Assembly (NCBI GenBank): GCA_051530055.1
Contig: JBMGUZ010000022.1
Location: 1 to 35,245 of the forward strand
Length of the DNA stretch: 35,245 nucleotides
From: Neoechinorhynchus agilis
Lineage: Eukaryota; Acanthocephala
Direction: 5' to 3'
A model generated the notes under the pieces. That model searched no databases. It was not told the origin of the DNA and worked only from the letters and a program-made list of their open reading frames with translations. This document shows positions 18,791 through 28,819 of this stretch, in pieces; position 1 is the stretch's first letter, and each line of letters opens with the position of its first letter. The position numbers were made by a program, and so were the translations under genes.

Positions 18791-18987
18791 TTCCACTTGT
18801 TAAAGTGTATGAAGATTTTTAACTTTATCCCGGACTTCGTTCATAGGAAAAAATATAGTGCAAAATCGCTGAATCTATGAAATCGTCGAGTACAATATAA
18901 CTTTAATTAAAAATACACGATTTAAAAGCGCCAAGTTACTTTTCGAGGATATGACAGATAAACAGTACATTGAACTTTCAATATTAC

Positions 18988-19209
18988 CTTTAAATCATCT
19001 GATGGCAATTTAAAGACTTCAATAAGGTCGCAAATATCGGAACCTGTAGGTCCATTGACTTTGAAACCCATTTGCTTCAATGTCTTGTGGGTAATCGGTA
19101 TCCTGCACTCGTTAAATTTAAAAGTACTGATCATTAAATTCACATCGAAAGGTTGAACCTCTAGAACTTCATCACGGAACATCTCAGTAGAAGAAATCGA
19201 ATCCGACAT
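18988..19209 (-). other. Possible first coding exon, unknown gene
   Basis: From ATG 19209-19207 a 74-codon frame (starting MSDSISSTEMFRDEVLEVQP) runs to GATTTAAAG followed by a good donor GTAATA at 18987. Residues look protein-like (ITHKTLKQMGFKVNG). No downstream exon was found before the PLE debris at 18790, so this may be a broken or lost gene. No family recognised. Confidence 0.3.
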
Positions 19210-19439
19210 GCAAAATTGCAATAATTTGAAACAATTCATAATTACGATCAAAACGTAGAGATTCTTTCCGATTATCCTCTCAAGAATACCAATTAAACTC
19301 GAAATCGAGAAAATCAACGACTCATGTAGATGAGTTGTAGAATCGCTCCCATTTTTGGACTGTTTGAAAAGGTTGCTACATTCAATAAATCAAATTAAGG
19401 TGGAAGGATATAAGAACCGTCGTCAAGACTTTTTATGAG

Positions 19440-20350
19440 TAGCGTCCAAAGCAATCAAGATATTCATCGATTTGGTGCCGACTGAATTTCCAGGGAGACG
19501 AACATCTCTTGGGGAAGAAATATTCTTACTTTTTTGTCTAACTCAGAAGATTCGCTTAGATATGTTGATATCCGACCATTTCTGAACGAGAGATGAAACC
19601 AGCACGAGCGGAAGCTTCCATGGTAGATGCTTAGTTTTAGATTTCCAATCTCGACTGATATCAGACGCTCTTAAATTAATACGTCAAAGTTTACGGGGTT
19701 AAAAATCAAGATTTTCCCACAATCTCTAGAATGTCATCTACAAACGAAGCGTTTATCATAGAGCCTCACCAACCGGCCGCTTATCGCCGGGGTCAAAAAC
19801 GTTTTGGGGGCCCCTTTCGTGGAATACGAAGCGAAGAAAGTTATCCGTTTCTTATCGAAATCTAATTGGAATCGTGCCCTACTCTAAACAAGTATGTCCA
19901 GAAATTAGATGGAACAGCGTCCCCGATTTCCTTTACCTCATCATTTGCCTTTATTGAAAAGTTTAGATCACAATCTGAGGACTGGATTAAAAAGATTGAA
20001 GTTTAACGAAGTGATCTTGAATGTTTTACCTAAAAGTTCGTTGTGCTCGGAGTTCTACATAATCAAATCATCTTCCGTGCGAAGATAAACAACTGATTGG
20101 GTTTATGCCAAAGGCTTGAGCCATCACGCTCTCGGCCTGAGACACAGATCCAAATAAGTCGTCGAATTATTCGAGGAGAAAGTGGGGTATTGAGATGAAA
20201 TAATCTCGATCGAGACAGTAGACCTGATCGCTCATTTCAAACACTTTGATGAAGGCTCATTAAGGTCAACGAAGACGAAATTTACTCCTGAATTCAAAAT
20301 ATTTCTTTAGAGCTCTTTCGTTTGTGGTATATGAACTTTACGAAGCCGAA
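19440..20350 (-). mobile_element. Heavily decayed reverse-transcriptase relic, class undetermined
   Basis: A minus-strand FVDDIL-like box near 19735-19760 and scattered RT-like words upstream suggest an old RT. Nothing is left that places it among LINEs, PLEs or other retroelements. Many breaks; a fossil. Confidence 0.3.
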
Positions 20351-20525
20351 TTTAGATATTGCTGACCAAAACGTTCCTTCCACAGTACAAGAACCAAAAG
20401 AAAAAGTATGGGAAGTAGAAGGAGGCTAATTGGGAGATTAGTCGGGATTGAAAATTAGTTTGAAAAGGGATAAAATTCCATTCAACCATCATCAGCGACT
20501 GAGGGTGTAACAGAAATCCCGAAAT

Positions 20526-20735
20526 GATCTTATAATTACACTTTCTGTGAGAATAATCCAGGTCATTACATGTTTTATTTATTCGAAATATTTCGCGAGG
20601 TATTTTTAGATGACTGAAGAGGCGAGGATACCTCGCGAAATATTTCGGATAAATAAAATATGTAATGACCGGGATTATTCCCACCGAAGGTGTAATTTTA
20701 TTATCCCGAAGGACTTTCTATCGATGATCTTATAA
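20526..20735. repeat. Head-to-head PLE terminal repeats, subfamily B1
   Basis: Arms 20526-20602 and 20629-20703 are complementary with few mismatches and a 26-nt spacer. The CCCGAAGGA...TATCGATGAT end block follows at 20705-20730. The right copy is nearly identical to the tail of the coding PLE (10286-10408 in reverse), so it is young. Confidence 0.85.
20605..20653 (+). ncRNA. Hammerhead ribozyme motif, PLE subfamily B1
   Basis: Stem I TTTAGATGA (20605-20613) with TCGGATAAA (20645-20653). Core CTGAAGA (20614-20620), extra G20621. Stem II GCGAGG (20622-20627) with CCTCGC (20631-20636), loop ATA. GAA 20637-20639, palindromic ATAT 20640-20643, cleavage base T20644. All core positions of the CUGANGA...GAA consensus are met. 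The motif is at the centre of the inverted pair, so a transcript could fold either as the ribozyme or as the longer hairpin. Confidence 0.75.
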
Positions 20736-21493
20736 TGAATTACAAGAGGGAGATCGTTTAATGAATAGGCTGACTCTGTTACCCACGCAGCAATGAAATA
20801 TTCAATTTGAAAAGCGTGTTGCATATTCGGAAATTCAAGGACCGACGACCACATAATCGCCAACAATCAATGCAACCGCCATAAAATTCTGACAATTCGA
20901 AGGCTCAGTTCTGTAAGAAAATCTCGACTTAAAACAAGCAGCAAACTGCGTTCATTTTTTATTTATTTATTAACTCATACTGGTTACAGTCATTCATTTT
21001 CTAAGAACCTCCATTACAATCCTTTTGTACAATTGCTTGAGATTTAGTCGTTATTGCGCACAGTTTTGTGTCTCTGCGCAATTATCAAAACAAAGAATAA
21101 GCGCATTTAGCCGTTTTTGGTTTCGAATACTTCCATTTCCTATAAATGGTCCTAAGATCAGTTAAGGTAACTCACCGTTTGTGAAGGGGAATACAAATGA
21201 TTCTAAAAAATGATCAAGGTTTTTCTTAAGAAATTCTCGGATTATAATTTCTTTAAAATTAGTTGAATAAAACTTTGCTTTCATTAGTTGCAGGCACATT
21301 TGATTGTGTGAATTAAAAACAAGTTTTGCGAATTTGTATTTACAGCTGCTATAATATTATATTTTGGATAAAAGGAAAATCGCCAGATCTTTATTCAATG
21401 CCTTATTTGATTCCACTGATAAGAACTTGATCTTTTTAACAACCGGGAAGATTTAAAAAAACATCATTAGTCGTTGTTCTGGTGGTCTGCCTC
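20736..21493. other. Non-coding interval
   Basis: AT-rich with no gene or named repeat; it may include the 3' UTR of the minus-strand LINE that ends near 21494. Confidence 0.4.
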
Positions 21494-24170
21494 TTATAAA
21501 AAACAAATTGTACCAAAAATAAGGGTTTTAGTTATATTTATCACCATTTTATCATTTATACCTAAACGCTTCCCCCTTTTCAATATGAGTTTAGCTTTAT
21601 AAAACATATTTCGAATCCTTAACAACTCGTACCTGGGGTATCCAAATAACGGGACCTGGAATACTAATAACTTGCTATTTTTCGAAACTTTCGGCAACTC
21701 TCTAAAATTAGATAAAAGTGTTGAAGTTCCAAGATTAGTTGCTCTGGTCTGGTTGTTAGGGATAATAAGACATTTTTGGAGATTTATATCCAGATGAGCT
21801 TTCCCGAGTAGTTTTCCTATTTTCTGCAAGCAACTTTTAATTGCCTCTGGGATATTTCTCAGAAACCTCTCTGATAAAAAAAGGAAATATCATCCGCGTA
21901 AACTAAAATTTCAGATCCATTTTTGGGCTTGAAGTTTTTGAATAAAGGCATAGCTACCACAAAAAAGATTGGTGATAAAGATGAGCCTTGACGGACTCCA
22001 TGAACACGATAGAAAATTCTCTTATCCTTATCAAGCTCAAAAAAAGTCCCCCTTTGTCTCTAATAGGATCATAGTATGGTAGATAAGTTTTTTAGGCACT
22101 TTGACAAATCTTAAAGCCTTATAGATAAAAAAGCGATCAATTTCATCGAACGCTTTCGTTATGTCTAATTGTAGCAACACGTTGACATATCGTTGTCTTT
22201 CTCTAGATAAATCCATTAATTGTTCCATCAGACTGTGGACACCTCTCTCTGGAACAAAACCGTGCATGAAAGGCGGAATTAAATGATTATCTTGAACGAA
22301 ATCTAAGAGCTTCCATGCCATCGCTCTTTCAATTATGGAAATGAGGGGTTCTTGAATGGAAATGGGCCTCAGTTTCTTGGCCTGCGTGATCCTTTTGCAA
22401 TTATTTTTGGGAATCAAAATACGTTTGACCTTATTAATCTCCATTATTTGATAAATTCTCAAATTAAAACATATTTTCGAAATCATCACAGACTTAACCT
22501 CTTCGCTTATTAGTTTAAATATTGTCGGTGGAGGCGAGAACGTATTATGAGCCCATGAGTGACCCACCGACCAGGCGTTTATAAAATCAGCACCGGTAGG
22601 AAAATAATCACTCTCCTCCAAGTTATCGTTAAAATTAATGAGTCTTAAATATGGCGCGGGTCTGATTTCACCCATGGGGTAGTTTAACATCGATTTAACT
22701 GCTTCAGGATAGGAAGGGCACCCTATCCATGAACTTGCTTTGGACTTACAGTCCACAAATTTTTTATTTAAAATTATATTCCACCATTTTTTAGAGAAAG
22801 CTGCACATTTCAATAGATTTTTCCTCTCTTTTTTAATATCCTTCCAATAGAAGAGTAGTTTTTTTTAAATACTTGGGCAATTGAGTGATGTTCGCTTTCT
22901 CTAGCTTCAATTTCTAATTTAATAAGAAATCCCAAATTGCGATCTTGACGACGCCTAAAGCCTGCGTTTCTAGTTTGTTTTAAGATCAACTCTGAGCTAA
23001 GCAGCACAGCTGATTAAACCTCATCATCAATGAGCCATGATTAACAATTGCGGTAATTCGTTCCAATAAAAATTTATTAAAAAACAAAATAGATTTTGTG
23101 TTAATTTTATACGCTTTTTCAGAGACTCGGCCAGTGCTTGTGAAGAACAAAGCATCATGACCCAGACGCCAGCTCATTCTCATTTGGATTTCCTAGGTGA
23201 ATAAAGCATTCAAACCTTTACTTACTATTGCTCCATCTATAAAAGAGTGAAATCCTCGCGACCAATTGTGGAACGAGGGTTCTTGAGAGATAATGGTGGT
23301 ATAGTTAGATGAGAATAAGCTTCTAAAGGCATTCAAGTAATTATTATTGAAGTCACCAGTCATGATATCAGGCTTCCAAACTTCTAAGAGCTCTTTCATG
23401 ACCTCTAATGATTTTCTAATGTTACACTTTGGATTGCGGTAGAAATTCACCCAAATTATTTTAAGGGGCCCGTAATAAGCTTCCTTCTTTAGAAAGGGAT
23501 TCAGGGATGATATTATCTGAATAACGTGCTCATTCGTATGAATTTCACAGATCATTTTCGCTTGAATATCTTTTTTCAAAATGATTGTAAACCACCGGAG
23601 TAGGTTTTGCTATTTGATTGGTAGGTTGGCTTAGTTAAAAAACATTCATAAATAGGTAAGCCAAATGATGGAAGGGTCCCTGTTTCTTTTAAAACCCTCC
23701 AAACAAATCATTATTGTAATTTAACATGGATTCTAATTTATCTAAGTTCCTGGATTTTCCAATATTACATGTAAAAAAACGAACACTATCTGTTTGCATA
23801 TACCTTCTTGGTCGGTCCTGAATCGGGTTCGGTAGCTTCCAGACTGGGAATAGACAAAGCTCTTTTTAATGCCTCCTCAACCTTCAACGTCGCCCCCTCC
23901 CATTCTAACCTTTTCTAAGGTTTTAATTAAGCTTTTTAAGGAAGTTTTCAATTCCTTAATCTCATTTCCTATAGCTTCAAGCTCCTTTGTAATATTTTGA
24001 AAACCTTTCAACGCCTCTTTCAAGCCCTCATTTTCTTTAGCAAATCAAAATTTGATGGACTTCAAATCTGGCTCTTGCCGAGCATTTTGAGAAATATATT
24101 TTACTGATCCCTTGTCTCCATTATCCTACTCTCGCCACTGTTAATGAAAAAATTCAAATACTTTTTTGCC
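21494..24170 (-). mobile_element. LINE X: APE endonuclease / RT non-LTR retrotransposon, inactive
   Basis: In element order: a coiled-coil-rich segment near 24120-23890 (NITKELEAIGNEIKELKTSL), an APE-type endonuclease starting FFTCNIGKS near 23790 and continuing with DIMTGDFNNN and HSFIDGAIVS in 23579-23193, then RT (22813 downward), then a thumb-like region to 21494. APE endonuclease upstream of RT defines this as a non-LTR retrotransposon; the clade is not settled. Frames are interrupted several times, so it is dead. A related copy runs off the right edge. Confidence 0.85.
21830..22813 (-). pseudogene. Reverse transcriptase domain of LINE X
   Basis: Counting from 22813: LRPISI at 148-153 and LLQLDITKAFDEID at 213-226 are RT motifs 1-2/A. 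GVRQGSSLSPIFF follows near 21995-21957 in the next frame, and the YADD catalytic box is at 21900-21889. The step between frames near 22045 is one base within a T run, and a second such step follows the YADD box. Both are typical replication-slip decay. All four key motifs survive, so decay is moderate. Confidence 0.8.
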
Positions 24171-24211
24171 TCCTCGCATGTGATATCGTATGCCTTATGG
24201 TTCAATGGGGA

Positions 24212-24460
24212 TAAGTGGCCGTGTGGTGTGCGCGTTCACAATACGCTCGATATCTCGATGGTTCAATGCCACCGGCCGCTGGGTCCCACGGGTGTGCGAG
24301 GCTGCTGAAAATGGTGGGGTCAGGTTTGAGATCACCCATTGGCCCCAAAGTGGGTTCGCCCTGTCCCTTCGAGTGCGGCTAAGCGCCTCCGTTGGGTGCA
24401 GGTCAGCCGAAAAAGGCCCCAAAGGAATATAGCCGAGGGGCCCAAAAGAAGACGTCGTAC
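24212..24460 (+). mobile_element. tRNA-derived SINE, family S1, copy B
   Basis: A box TGGCCGTGTGG (24216-24226) and B box GGTTCAATGCC (24260-24270) are 33 nt apart, near the spacing of a real tRNA; copy A has a shorter head. GTGGC/GCCAC can form an acceptor-like stem and GCGT...ACGC an anticodon-like stem. The body matches 14648-14840 in reverse. It ends at GACGTCGTAC, followed by ATCAATCAAATCAATC. It lies between LINE X and zinc-knuckle debris on the opposite strand. Confidence 0.82.
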
Positions 24461-24544
24461 GATCAATCAAATCAATCTGATGAAAACAACTCATAAACTA
24501 ACAGTATGCGCGTGCGATCAAATAAATAAAATAAATATGGTTCA

Positions 24545-24662
24545 AACCGCAGTTAACACATTTTCTACAGGATTTGTTTTTTTGCAATTACTGGACCAGT
24601 GCTCCCCACTGCAGTGAGTGCAAGCTACATTTTTACCGCATCTGTATGCCGTGCGCCCCCAA
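24545..24662 (-). pseudogene. Zinc-knuckle (gag-like/ORF1) fragment
   Basis: The minus strand encodes CTHCSGEHWSSNC (C-x2-C-x3-H-x4-C) and, in a neighbouring frame, CVNCGLNH. These are knuckles of the type seen in LINE ORF1 proteins. It could be the start of LINE X ORF1, separated from the rest by SINE copy B, or a separate relic. Confidence 0.5.
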
Positions 24663-24664
24663 CC

Positions 24665-25342
24665 CTAAAAAATAATCCATCTCATTCTTGAATACTGCGA
24701 AGGTGACGTTAAAACCAAGTAATCCGATCGACAACTCGTCCCTTCTACATGCATTGTCAATGTCTGTCCCAACATTGCATTTGGGATTTGGCAATTTGGC
24801 TTAAAGAGGTAAAATAAGAACCAAAGAACGCAAATAAGCTCTAAGGAGAGGCACCAATGCCAGTTCCGCGATGCTGAACCATTTTGAGCAACAAGGCAAG
24901 GTTCCAAGGCTATTGGCGTCTTAGAAGCTTCAGTCGTAATTTCCATTTTCTCGATTGATACATAGGTCGTTCTTAAAGATTCGGTAGTTGTTATTTCTGT
25001 AAGCTCTAGCGAGGTCGTTTTAATTGACTCGATATCCAAACTTGAATTCGTCGTTCGGTGGTCGTCAAATATAACCTTTGGTTTCACATCGGCGCCTTTG
25101 AGTATCGATTTATGCTCTATTCCTTCAGTCTTCGGCTGAGCAGGAATCCCAGTAATGCTCACTCCTTTGACTATATTCTTTGTGTTTTTCTGAGACGGTA
25201 CCTCTGCTTTGCTCGCCTGAGATGGCAATGTTTGTGCTTCATATCCCTTGTAACTTTTATTCCACCTTGATTGATAATTTTGATTGCACCAGTTATTTCC
25301 GCATGGATTTGGGCCGAAATCGTACGACGGAGAATTTATCAA
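24665..25342 (-). CDS. Ser/Thr-rich protein with one membrane segment, unassigned
   Basis: 225 codons, opening with a TTG codon; no clear ATG start, so the true 5' end is unknown. The N-terminus is Asn/Cys/Trp-rich (CGNNWCNQNYQSRWNKSY). The middle (about 95-145) is Ser/Thr/Glu-rich (TTSLELTEITTTESLRTTYV). Residues 161-180 (WHWCLSLELICVLWFLFYLF) form one hydrophobic membrane-like segment, with a short 45-residue tail after it. No enzyme motif. It could be a host membrane protein exon or a coding relic of a mobile element, given the adjoining zinc knuckles. Confidence 0.4.
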   Translation of the reverse strand: MINSPSYDFGPNPCGNNWCNQNYQSRWNKSYKGYEAQTLPSQASKAEVPSQKNTKNIVKGVSITGIPAQPKTEGIEHKSILKGADVKPKVIFDDHRTTNSSLDIESIKTTSLELTEITTTESLRTTYVSIEKMEITTEASKTPIALEPCLVAQNGSASRNWHWCLSLELICVLWFLFYLFKPNCQIPNAMLGQTLTMHVEGTSCRSDYLVLTSPSQYSRMRWIIF

Positions 25343-26337
25343 TGCTGCACTTGGAGACGCCGAACTCTACTTTTTTGCCAAAGATTTAGAATCGCCAGTT
25401 GAGCTTCTCATCTCGATTGCTTCGGTTCCTAGCGAAAATCCTACTTTAATTCGCGATTCCATTCCAGGTACTGATTCACCAGACGAAGCGATCGGAGGAT
25501 CCTTCTCGAGGAGAAATGTAGCTAAAATCTTTTAAGATAACTCGATGGTCTTTTTGTGTGAGTGTTTCTTATGTCTTGAACGACATCAGCAAACAACATT
25601 TCTAAGTCGCTTTTGTTACGATTTGCGCATTTTAAAAATTTTATTGCTTTTTAATTTTACTTTAAACAAGCCTCATACATACATTACAACAAAATTAACA
25701 CACACATCGTCCTTTTTCTGATACATTTTATAAGAATTTCCGTAAGCGTTGATCAAGGCAGAAGAGCAAGACTAAATGTTGGATTAATATCAAATCTCTC
25801 AGTGTTTCTCTGCTGTCTTTAGAAATATTTTAAGAGGGATCCAGTGCAATAAGGCTAAGAATCAAGCGCGAGACTTCTCAACTTCTCGCTTCTGATAGTC
25901 GATATGCCCGCTTCATCACTGATCAATAGTAAGTATTATCGGATTATTTATCTGTAAAAACAGCAGAGCCCACTTTTACATACCCTCGAGGAGGGGAAAG
26001 GAGAAGAAAGCGAGGGCGATATGTTCGACATGGAAAAGGTGAATCAACCAAATCGATCAAAGAAAAAGAAAATGGAAATTGAAGTGAGGATCAACGGATT
26101 ACGATGCACCACGCAATTCGACACAAAGGTGGAGGTGAGCACTTGTGGCACCGAATCGGGCGTCCACAACTCCAGAGAAGGCGATAATTGAGGTGTTTTG
26201 TAGGTACTCGGATAAGAAGCCTGGGCGCTCCCAAATATTTGTATGATTGTATAAGTGCTAATGAGCCAAGGCCTTGTTCGAATATGAAACATCTTTAATT
26301 TCACGAACAGTTACAAAACTATATAATAATAACACAT
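25343..26337. other. Interval without a supported gene
   Basis: Mixed short frames on both strands, none with a recognisable start and motif. A weak aspartyl-protease-like word near 26070-26130 (+) hints at an old retroelement scrap but is not enough to call. Confidence 0.3.
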
Positions 26338-26343
26338 TTTATT
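26338..26343 (-). terminator. Polyadenylation signal
   Basis: AATAAA on the minus strand, about 27 bp beyond the stop codon of the PPPGF-repeat gene. The position fits a very short 3' UTR. Confidence 0.5.
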
Positions 26344-26369
26344 AATAATCGATGCTTAAACTTGAACGG

Positions 26370-27215
26370 TCAGAAAAATATCCTTCTGAAGTAGTTGAAT
26401 GCCGCAACGGCCACTTGGTAGACGGCATCAATAATATTCTTTATTGTTGTCAATCCATTCCAAGGTTTCGATACGATATTCGGCTCCGTTTGCGTGCTAC
26501 TGTCTTGCAAATCTATTATCTTGCACGTCGCTGGGCTTACATAACGACCTTGAGGTTCTTTTGGCTCTACTTCACTAAATAAAGTAAAAAACTCGCTGTA
26601 TTTTTCGAATTCGAACGACGACTCATTAAATATAACGGTTGATTCCTGAAAATCGAGAAACGATTCGTAGTAATCTTCGTTTCCATTCCAAACGTGATTA
26701 AAGGCCGGATTCTCACAATAGAGAAGAGGTGAGCCATATTCGTCCATTCCTGATCGTGAATCGTAATAATCAAAAGTCACGTTCTCGAAACCTGGTGGAG
26801 TTGAGAAGTATCCTTCGTTTTCGGGCTCGTAATCGTAATAAGAAAATGAGCAATTTTCAAAACCTGGTGGAGGTAAGCAATATTCTTCATTTCCAATCGA
26901 TGAATGATTATTACTGAAGTCATCTATGCTTGGTGGTGACTCATTGAAAATAAAAGTGAAATCATCAAAGCCGGGCGGAGGTGCACAATTATTTATAGTA
27001 TTATCTGCGTTTTCCAAAATTTTTTCGACTTCTCGATCGAGGTAAATATCATCATCTAAGGGATTATATATTTGGTGACCTTGGTGAATAATGTTGAACG
27101 TTGGTGGATCTGGATGACTGAAACTATTGGGTTGACCAGAGATGTGGTTCCGCAGGAATTGTGCGCTTTCCTCGATTGGTGGTGCCCTTATCCCGAATGG
27201 TTGTCTTGTCGTCAT
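26370..27215 (-). CDS. Acidic PPPGF-repeat protein, novel
   Basis: 281 codons from ATG 27215 to TGA 26370, one exon, with a poly(A) signal just downstream. The middle has a repeating unit of about 24-36 residues: PPPGFDDFTFIFNE (79-92), PPPGFENCSFSYYD (115-128) and TPPGFENVTFDYYD (139-152). Two decayed units follow (ENPAFNHVWNGNEDYY 168-183; DFQESTVIFNESSFEFEKY 188-206). The protein is strongly acidic and aromatic, without Lys-rich stretches. SSTQTEP (239-245) fits the TQT dynein-light-chain (LC8) anchor. The C-terminus (254-281) is an amphipathic, basic-ended helix (IIDAVYQVAVAAFNYFRRIF) that could lie on a membrane. No signal peptide is evident. No known family; function unknown. The upstream 200 bp show no TATA box. 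Confidence 0.72.
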   Translation of the reverse strand: MTTRQPFGIRAPPIEESAQFLRNHISGQPNSFSHPDPPTFNIIHQGHQIYNPLDDDIYLDREVEKILENADNTINNCAPPPGFDDFTFIFNESPPSIDDFSNNHSSIGNEEYCLPPPGFENCSFSYYDYEPENEGYFSTPPGFENVTFDYYDSRSGMDEYGSPLLYCENPAFNHVWNGNEDYYESFLDFQESTVIFNESSFEFEKYSEFFTLFSEVEPKEPQGRYVSPATCKIIDLQDSSTQTEPNIVSKPWNGLTTIKNIIDAVYQVAVAAFNYFRRIFF

Positions 27216-27979
27216 ACTTCAAATCTGTAGCTCCGAACTGTCTAAAATTAGGAAACTACGGTTAGTCGAGATTTTGGAGGCTTTACTTTCTTTATCAGGT
27301 TTTCTAATGATCCACGAAAAAGTTCAGTTACTTAACAGCTAAATGTTTCTATAAACCTGACGCAGCGCTTCGAATGACAGGTGATTTTCAAATCATTCCA
27401 AATTAAAACTAATGCAATTTCTGCAAATTTTATGACATTTCATATCACTAAAACCCCGCTGAATTGCAACATTCTGATTGGGGAATTCTTTACTGTATCG
27501 CTTTCGACACTTATCAAGACGTTACAACCGATATCACAAACGTATTGATTGTCTACGGTTGAAACACCGATACGTGTCAAAAAGGTCGATTTTTATCAGT
27601 CGATTGAACCGTAAAATTGATGACACACAACTAATGAGGCGTGAAAATTCGTTTCGGAACAAGCGACTTAGTTGTTGTTAATACCTTACAGCTACTTTAG
27701 CATTAAAATTCGATGTTTTTTACAAAGACAGGTAATTAGAGCATGCTGATTGGCTACTTTTCATTGAGGAAACCATACACGTGATGTTCCGAAATATGTG
27801 GAGGGAAAAACGTTTGTGCTAATACCTCGCTATCTATTGATCGATTAACCCATTTCATCAAATTTTACTTCCAAAAATACCCCAAAAATACAGATTCAAT
27901 TCGAGATCTCATGATGTAAATTTGTCCGAAATTTCCTACCTCGATTTAATAGAAAAATTTCTTGCTAGGATTTCATTAG

Positions 27980-28121
27980 ATTTTTGAAAGGATGCAACGA
28001 GGACGAAAATTGTCTCGAAACCGTTATCCAATATCTCTTCTCTTTTGAAGAATTTAATTTTATTGAAACCGTTTTGTCGTCATTGAACGAAGAAAAAGAT
28101 TTGAATTCAGCCCCCCTGCAG
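27980..28121 (+). other. Probable coding exon, acidic helical, unknown
   Basis: Flanked by acceptor TTTCATTAG (to 27979) and donor CAG/GTGAAA (28122). The 47-codon frame (FLKGCNEDENCLETVIQYLF then SFEEFNFIETVLSSLNEE) is protein-like, with amphipathic helices. The same gene may continue with the C2H2-like frame at 28235-28585. No family recognised. Confidence 0.4.
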
Positions 28122-28234
28122 GTGAAATGCAAATATGGACGCTAATTTTGAACTTGCGGAATCGAAAACAATTCCAACAAGCCCAAAGGCCTCAATCTTA
28201 TAATTCCAACTTAAATAATGAATGAAATAGTAAG

Positions 28235-28585
28235 AAAAGAAGCGCTAAAGACGACGATGATAGTTTCACCAATATGCTAAAATGTTTATTGTGCCAAAAA
28301 ATTAATAGTATCAATACTCTCAGTGTGCATTTCGGACCATTGCATATTAATGGGAGATACAAAAGCAATCGAGAGAATTGCTATAAAATATTAAATGAAA
28401 AGCTATCTTGTGAACGTCATAGTATGAATCCAAAAGACGATATCCGTGTAGATTCTCCCAAGCTCAGGGTAGAAATGAAGTATCGAAATATAATTACACC
28501 TATGAACAAATCAACATCTAAGGAGGAAATGGATAAGCTTATTGAGATTAAATTGCCAAAAGATGAATGTCAAATTCAAGAGTAA
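28235..28585 (+). CDS. C2H2-like zinc-finger exon, unknown gene
   Basis: The frame reaches upstream of ATG 28274 as KRSAKDDDDSFTN and could follow a weak AAG acceptor at 28234, in phase with the exon ending at 28121 (intron 113 bp). CLLCQKINSINTLSVHFGPLH is a C-x2-C-x11-H-x4-H finger, close to but not exactly the C2H2 spacing. Two more Cys and a His (CYKILNEKLSCERH) follow. The C-terminal half is Lys/Glu-rich. It ends at TAA 28583-28585. Alternatively the ATG at 28274 starts a 103-residue protein. Confidence 0.4.
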   Translation, partial: KRSAKDDDDSFTNMLKCLLCQKINSINTLSVHFGPLHINGRYKSNRENCYKILNEKLSCERHSMNPKDDIRVDSPKLRVEMKYRNIITPMNKSTSKEEMDKLIEIKLPKDECQIQE

Positions 28586-28819
28586 AGTAACTATCAAAAA
28601 GAAAGTGTCCCTTCCAATTAATAAAAGTATCAATAAAAATCAATAGGTTGTAGATTCTATCTCTTGATAAAAAAACAGCAATTGACATGTCTTAATGACA
28701 ACATTTTTCCTTCCGCAATATTAAAAAGCACGTTATAAATATTGTTCACGCGCTGGAATAATGACGTTCCTTGATCGATTTGGCATTGAGAAATATTATA
28801 GTTCTTAATAATCTTTGCA

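Noticed and set aside
20470-20490. Minus-strand CTGATGATGG near the B1 inverted pair as another hammerhead
   Set aside because: No GAAA at the proper distance and no stem II.
20352-20866. Open frames of 110 and 63 codons on the minus strand
   Set aside because: They are translations of the inverted PLE terminal repeat and have no protein motif.
26070-26190. Aspartyl-protease-like peptide on the plus strand, suggesting an LTR-type element scrap
   Set aside because: One short weak motif, no flanking RT, integrase or terminal repeats; too little to name an element.
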